From: Rhodoluna sp.
GTDB lineage: Bacteria > Actinomycetota > Actinomycetes > Actinomycetales > Microbacteriaceae
Assembly: GCA_016462375.1 (NCBI GenBank)
Contig: JAEMTJ010000003.1
Span: forward strand, 21,635-31,665
Direction: 5' to 3'
Length of the DNA: 10,031 nt
Part shown: positions 7,023 through 10,031 of the stretch, one piece after another
Layout of the letters: each line of letters begins with the position of its first letter
Position numbering within the stretch: position 1 is the first letter of the stretch
Program-made: the position numbers and the translations under genes
The notes under the pieces: model-generated
Databases searched by the model: none
Seen by the model: the letters and a program-made list of their open reading frames with translations, nothing else
Told to the model about the DNA's origin: nothing

Positions 7023-8099
7023 GTGCCCGTAAATCTTGACCTTAAATCTGACGTAGTTGACCTAACCAGAGTGCTCTGCGATATCGAATCGGTATCTGGC
7101 AATGAGAAGGAAATAGCCGATTCCATTGAATCTGCTCTCAAGGCTTACCCCCACCTAGAGGTGATTCGTGATGGTGATGCCATCATTGCCAGAACCAACC
7201 TAGGCAGAGCAAAGCGTGTTCTTATCGCAGGCCACATAGACACCGTCCCTGTAGTGGATAACTTACCGACCAAAATGGTAAACCTCGAAAGATCTCATGT
7301 CCTGTTTGGTAGGGGAACAGTGGACATGAAAGCTGGAGTTGCAGTGCAGCTGAAGCTGGCAGCGGAGCTCAGCGAACCAAATGTTGATATCACCTGGGTC
7401 TTCTATGACCACGAGGAAGTTGATTCAGCTCTAAACGGCTTAGGTCGTATTTCTCGTAACAGACCAGAACTTCTGCAGGGAAGTTTTGCAGTCCTTTGCG
7501 AACCGAGCAATGCTCGTGTTGAAGGTGGCTGCAATGGCACCATGCGAGTTGAGCTAAAGCTCTCTGGAGTAAAGGCGCACAGTGCAAGATCATGGATGGG
7601 GGAGAACGCTCTGCATAAGGCTGCAGTTCCGCTGGGTATCTTGGCTAACTATGTTCCGCTTGAGGTTGAAGTTGATGGCTTGGTTTATCGAGAGAGCTTG
7701 AATGCAGTTCTGATGAGTTCAGGTATTGCAGCCAATGTGATTCCAGATCTTGCAGTTATTACTGTGAACTATCGTTATGCGCCAAGTAAGACGCATGTTG
7801 ATGCGGAAAGCTATCTTCGTGAACTGTTTGCCGGTTTTGAACTTGTTGTGACTGATTTTGCCGATGGGGCAAGGCCTGGTCTTGACCTTCCTGAGGCTGC
7901 TGCCTTTGTCCTAGCCACCGGTACAGAGCCTTTTCCTAAGTACGGCTGGACCGATGTGGCCCGTTTTAGCGCCCTTGGAATCCCGGCTGTGAACTTCGGC
8001 CCAGGGAACCCAAATAAGGCTCATGCGGACGATGAGGCTGTCGAAATAGGCCAGATCTATTCCTGTGAGAAGGCCCTTAGAAGCTGGCTATCAGCCTAA
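7023..8099 (+). CDS. dapE: succinyl-diaminopimelate desuccinylase
   Basis: DapE is a dinuclear zinc hydrolase that removes succinate from N-succinyl-LL-diaminopimelate. The 358-residue product is the actinobacterial M20-family type. Metal ligands and catalytic residues appear in order: His71 and Asp73 in GHIDTVPV, bridging Asp101 in GTVDMKAG, the Glu pair 131-132 in YDHEEVDS (catalytic base then zinc ligand), Glu160 in LCEPS, and the last His334 in NKAHADDEAV. The lid domain spans roughly residues 175-290 and includes KAHSARSW with His186. The GTG at 7023 fits the family N-terminus. It sits 6 nt after a TAGGCT box with only weak Shine-Dalgarno character (GGGG at 2 nt). Divergence from dapD is also seen in M. 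tuberculosis (Rv1201c/Rv1202). Confidence 0.94.
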   Translation: MPVNLDLKSDVVDLTRVLCDIESVSGNEKEIADSIESALKAYPHLEVIRDGDAIIARTNLGRAKRVLIAGHIDTVPVVDNLPTKMVNLERSHVLFGRGTVDMKAGVAVQLKLAAELSEPNVDITWVFYDHEEVDSALNGLGRISRNRPELLQGSFAVLCEPSNARVEGGCNGTMRVELKLSGVKAHSARSWMGENALHKAAVPLGILANYVPLEVEVDGLVYRESLNAVLMSSGIAANVIPDLAVITVNYRYAPSKTHVDAESYLRELFAGFELVVTDFADGARPGLDLPEAAAFVLATGTEPFPKYGWTDVARFSALGIPAVNFGPGNPNKAHADDEAVEIGQIYSCEKALRSWLSA

Positions 8100-8206
8100 A
8101 AGTAATCAAATGGATACCTTGGTTTTCCATAGCGGCTGGTCTGTGTCTGCTGGGCGTGGTTTAATAGAGGTTCTGCGCAAAAAAGCCAAGCAACAAGGGA
8201 GTATCA

Positions 8207-8380
8207 ATGGCAGCAATGAAGCCACGTACCGGGGACGGTCCAATGGAAGCCGAGCGTGAAGCTCGGGGTCTAATCGTTTTGAAAATTCCAGCCGAAGGCG
8301 GTGGACGTTTAGCGATTTCTGTCAATGATGAAGAAGTCGAACAACTAAAGAAAGTTCTTGCTGGTATTAAAAAGCGCTAA
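8207..8380 (+). CDS. small DUF3117 family protein
   Basis: This small gene encodes 57 residues. It begins MAAMKPRTGDGPMEAEREARG, the highly conserved DUF3117 signature of Actinobacteria, continues with KIPAEGGGRLAISV and ends in a Lys/Arg tail (LKKVLAGIKKR). The start has the best ribosome-binding site among the alternating genes: AAGGGAG at 8195-8201, 5 nt upstream. It follows a leader-like 107-nt gap (8100-8206), the longest noncoding stretch in the window. A possible -10 (TTTAAT, 8160-8165) lies there without a good -35. A strong intrinsic terminator follows. The M. tuberculosis homologue (Rv1211) has been described as calmodulin-like, but I see no canonical EF-hand loop, so function should be treated as unknown. 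Confidence 0.9.
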   Translation: MAAMKPRTGDGPMEAEREARGLIVLKIPAEGGGRLAISVNDEEVEQLKKVLAGIKKR

Positions 8381-8398
8381 CTTAGAAGCAACTTAGAG

Positions 8399-8429
8399 GC
8401 CATTCCTAAACAGAGTGGCTTTTCTGTTT
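8399..8429 (+). terminator. intrinsic terminator after the DUF3117 gene
   Basis: GCCATTC (8399-8405) pairs with GAGTGGC (8413-8419) through 7 bp including one G-T wobble, with a 7-nt loop. It is followed by the T-rich run TTTTCTGTTT (8420-8429). The A/G bases before the stem can also pair with the T-run and lengthen it. It lies 18 nt after the DUF3117 stop and overlaps the end of the convergent methyltransferase gene. A second perfect 8-bp inverted repeat (8407-8414 with 8423-8430) overlaps it and would be mutually exclusive. Confidence 0.75.
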
Positions 8430-9054
8430 AAAGCTTGCTTGCGATGATTAGACCATCACCGATAGGTGAGATGGTACTGATGAAGCCTTCAGAGTTGGTT
8501 AGTTTGGCAATTAGGTTGCGATAGATGATGGTGCTCTCGTCGCTCAGTGCAGTGTCCGGCACTCGGTCTCTCCAGAGGGCATGGGAGATAACCAGCACTC
8601 CGCCTGAACGAAGAAGTCGATGGCTCTGCAGAACTTGATCCTCAAGAGTCTCTCTATCACCATCGAGAAAAACAAGATCATAAGACTTATCGGCAAGGTT
8701 GGTTAGCACCTCAACTGAGCGACCGTTAATCAACCTGAGTCTGGAGCTTGCGATTCCCGCTTGCTCGAAAGCTACCTTTGCAACGTTCTGGTGTTCTGAT
8801 TCGGTCTCGATGGTGGCAAGAACTGAATTAGCGCTTGCTGATAGCAACCAGAGACCTGAGACACCAACTCCGGTGCCAACTTCAACTATTGCCTTGGCTG
8901 AAAGTGCTCTGGCCAGGATGCTGAGGTGCATGCCGACCGAAGGGGTGATTGCTTCAACGCCTAATTCATCGGCACGAGCTCGGGCACGGCGAATGACATC
9001 GGACTCTTGAACCAAGTCTTCGGTGTATTTCCAGCTGGATATCTTGTCTACCAT
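8428..9054 (-). CDS. O-methyltransferase-like SAM-dependent protein
   Basis: This is a 208-residue Rossmann-fold protein of the class I, family 3 O-methyltransferase type (COMT/CCoAOMT-like). The SAM motif VEVGTGVGVSGLWLL begins near residue 57, the acidic residue after strand 2 is Glu83 in IETE, and DLVFLDGD covers 126-133 with Asp131. The usual metal-binding Asp-Asn pair (DNVLW in relatives) is replaced by Ser157-His158 in ISHALWRD. Two of the three metal ligands are therefore missing, and catecholate-type chemistry should not be assumed. The N-terminus (SSWKYTEDLVQE) matches Microbacteriaceae relatives and supports ATG 9054. There is no Shine-Dalgarno sequence; a TATGCT box at 9072-9067 on the minus strand would give a leader of about 6 nt. 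It corresponds in position to M. tuberculosis Rv1220c. Substrate unknown. Confidence 0.88.
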   Translation of the reverse strand: MVDKISSWKYTEDLVQESDVIRRARARADELGVEAITPSVGMHLSILARALSAKAIVEVGTGVGVSGLWLLSASANSVLATIETESEHQNVAKVAFEQAGIASSRLRLINGRSVEVLTNLADKSYDLVFLDGDRETLEDQVLQSHRLLRSGGVLVISHALWRDRVPDTALSDESTIIYRNLIAKLTNSEGFISTISPIGDGLIIASKL

Positions 9055-9096
9055 GATCGTATTTAGAGCATATCTGCGGATGCCTTGTTGAGCAGG

Positions 9097-9102
9097 TAAC
9101 CT
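9097..9102 (+). promoter_or_regulatory. putative -10 box for leaderless tatB transcription
   Basis: TAACCT fits TANNNT and is followed by exactly 6 nt (AGAAGA) and the tatB GTG at 9109, the same geometry as before thiL and dapE. The purine-rich spacer could act as a very close ribosome-binding site instead. No clear -35 sequence is present in the 54-nt gap shared with the divergent methyltransferase gene. Confidence 0.45.
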
Positions 9103-9108
9103 AGAAGA

Positions 9109-9465
9109 GTGTTTGGATTAAGTAGCGAAAAGATTCTCATCTTGCTGGTGCTCGCCGTTTTTATTTTAGGGCCGGAGCGCTTGCCTCAGTATGCCAGGAG
9201 CTTTGCGAATTTCATCAAGAAGATGAGAAAACTAGCTAACTCAGCTCAAGAGCAAATGAGAGATGAGTTAGGCGAAGGTTTTGAAGATTTGGACTGGAAG
9301 AAACTAGACCCTCGCCAATACGACCCTAGAAGAATTATTCGTGAAGCGCTTCTGGAAGATGACAGTCCGGCAGTCAAACACTCAGATCTGAACCAGGTGA
9401 AGGTTAGAAAACAAACGAATCTAACCAACGGTGAAAAGCCACCTTTTGATTCAGAATCTACCTAG
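9109..9465 (+). CDS. tatB: Sec-independent protein translocase subunit TatB
   Basis: TatB works with TatC to bind twin-arginine signal peptides and export folded proteins across the membrane. The 118 residues show the family layout: a short N-out segment (MFGLSSEK), one transmembrane helix (about residues 8-20), the GPERLP hinge at 21-26, an amphipathic helix rich in Lys/Arg (about 28-50), and a soluble tail. DLDWKKLDPRQYDPRRI at 60-76 is a conserved patch of actinobacterial TatB. The GTG start places the helix correctly, and leaderless initiation is likely. In M. tuberculosis sigE, rseA and htrA lie between the methyltransferase and tatB; here they are absent. The stop (TAG) interlocks with the stop of the convergent aldehyde dehydrogenase gene. 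Confidence 0.93.
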   Translation: MFGLSSEKILILLVLAVFILGPERLPQYARSFANFIKKMRKLANSAQEQMRDELGEGFEDLDWKKLDPRQYDPRRIIREALLEDDSPAVKHSDLNQVKVRKQTNLTNGEKPPFDSEST

Positions 9466-10031
9466 ACCCTGCGGAGTATTTTAGAAAGCAGATTCAGTAG
9501 TGGTGCCATCCGGTTGTATTGGTTGCCGCGCCAAGGAAAGTTCAATAGCCCATTGTGAACCCCGATAGTTTGGGCCTCGGTGTATTTGAGTAATCCTTCA
9601 ACACCATTTCTTCTGCCGTGACCTGATTGCTTCATTCCACCCATCGGGGAGTCAAGACTGGCAAAGGTCGCTCTAAAACCTTCATTGATGTTGACAGTTC
9701 CTGCCATAATCTGAGAGGCAACTCGGGCGGCCTCTCTCTTGTTACCAACAACAGAGGCATTCAAGCCTTCGGTGGTGTTATTCGCCAGCGTGATGGCTTC
9801 CTTGATGTTGTCGTAGCCAAAGATTGCAACTACTGGACCAAATACTTCACCATCGAACATGTTCATGTTGCTGGTAACCCCTGTGACGATTGTTGGGGCG
9901 TAAAAGTAAGGGCCGAGCTCCGCTAATGCATGCCCACCAGTGATTACGTGTGCGCCTTTAGCTGTTGCATCAGCCAAAAATCCTTCGACTCTAGCTAACT
10001 GATTTGCACCAGTGAGAGTTCCAATATCCAT
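9462..10031 (-). CDS. succinate-semialdehyde-type aldehyde dehydrogenase, C-terminal part (5' end outside window)
   Basis: This is the C-terminal 189 residues of an NAD(P)-dependent aldehyde dehydrogenase, open at the right edge. The Met encoded at 10031 is internal to the family alignment, not a start. Visible motifs are DIGTLTGANQLARVE, GEVFGPVVAIF with the conserved Glu and FGP, GLNASV, and PMGGMKQSGHGRRNG followed by EGLLKYTEAQTI. The catalytic Cys and general-base Glu lie upstream, outside the window. The pattern resembles the GabD2 group (succinate semialdehyde to succinate), but substrate specificity cannot be settled from this part. A hydrophobic, basic tail (MAPLLNLLSKILRRV) ends the protein. 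The TAG stop (9464-9462) shares bases with the tatB stop. Confidence 0.88.
   Translation of the reverse strand: MDIGTLTGANQLARVEGFLADATAKGAHVITGGHALAELGPYFYAPTIVTGVTSNMNMFDGEVFGPVVAIFGYDNIKEAITLANNTTEGLNASVVGNKREAARVASQIMAGTVNINEGFRATFASLDSPMGGMKQSGHGRRNGVEGLLKYTEAQTIGVHNGLLNFPWRGNQYNRMAPLLNLLSKILRRV

Noticed and set aside
8100..8206. Riboswitch or small RNA in the 107-nt gap before the DUF3117 gene
   Set aside because: Only short pairings such as TGGA/TCCA are seen, and no known riboswitch core. A weak promoter and leader explain it adequately.
8065..8259. Open frame spanning the dapE end and the DUF3117 start
   Set aside because: It overlaps both genes in a different frame and has no plausible ribosome-binding site or recognisable protein features.
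9440..9500. Terminator at the tatB/aldehyde dehydrogenase junction
   Set aside because: The GATTC/GAATC and TCTA/TAGA repeats leave loops of only 1-2 nt and no useful T-run, so no stable hairpin is supported.
1..10031. Mobile element, phage, CRISPR or defence system
   Set aside because: No transposase, integrase, repeat array or defence-like protein was found; all genes belong to conserved core families with consistent codon use by eye.

Overview
This window looks like a compact chromosomal core segment from a low-GC actinobacterium, most likely Microbacteriaceae. A small freshwater lineage such as the Rhodoluna/Aquiluna group is my best guess. The evidence is the actinobacterial forms of MurA, DapD, DapE and TatB, a DUF3117 protein, a DUF3515 lipoprotein and gene order typical of Actinobacteria, with G+C that appears to be near one half by eye. 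I count about 265 noncoding bases in 10,031 (about 2.6%), which suggests a streamlined genome. I see no mobile element, CRISPR array, tRNA or rRNA.

Bases 1-4589 form one tightly coupled plus-strand operon: the end of leuD (leucine synthesis), murA (first committed step of peptidoglycan synthesis), a PlsC-type acyltransferase and gpsA (glycerol-3-phosphate supply and acylation for phospholipids), and ddl (D-Ala-D-Ala for the cell wall). Neighbours overlap by 4 nt, 4 nt and 1 nt, or are separated by 2 nt, so translational coupling is likely. The operon ties peptidoglycan and membrane-lipid precursor supply to one transcript.

From 4586 onward, genes alternate in orientation: DUF3515 lipoprotein (-), thiL (+), dapD (-), dapE (+), DUF3117 small protein (+), O-methyltransferase-like protein (-), tatB (+), and the C-terminal part of a succinate-semialdehyde-type aldehyde dehydrogenase (-). 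DapD and DapE are two steps of the succinylase route to diaminopimelate and lysine. ThiL makes thiamine diphosphate, and TatB belongs to the twin-arginine export machinery. Divergent pairs are separated by only 20, about 30 and 54 nt. Convergent pairs end within 5 nt of each other or have interlocked stop codons, except the DUF3117/methyltransferase pair, which has a proper terminator.

The most notable observations are regulatory. The three plus-strand genes that head transcripts in divergent gaps (thiL, dapE, tatB) all begin with GTG exactly 6 nt after a TANNNT box, the geometry expected of leaderless transcripts. The methyltransferase-like protein lacks two of the three metal ligands of its family. 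I see no previously undescribed multi-gene system; most of the window is conserved housekeeping.
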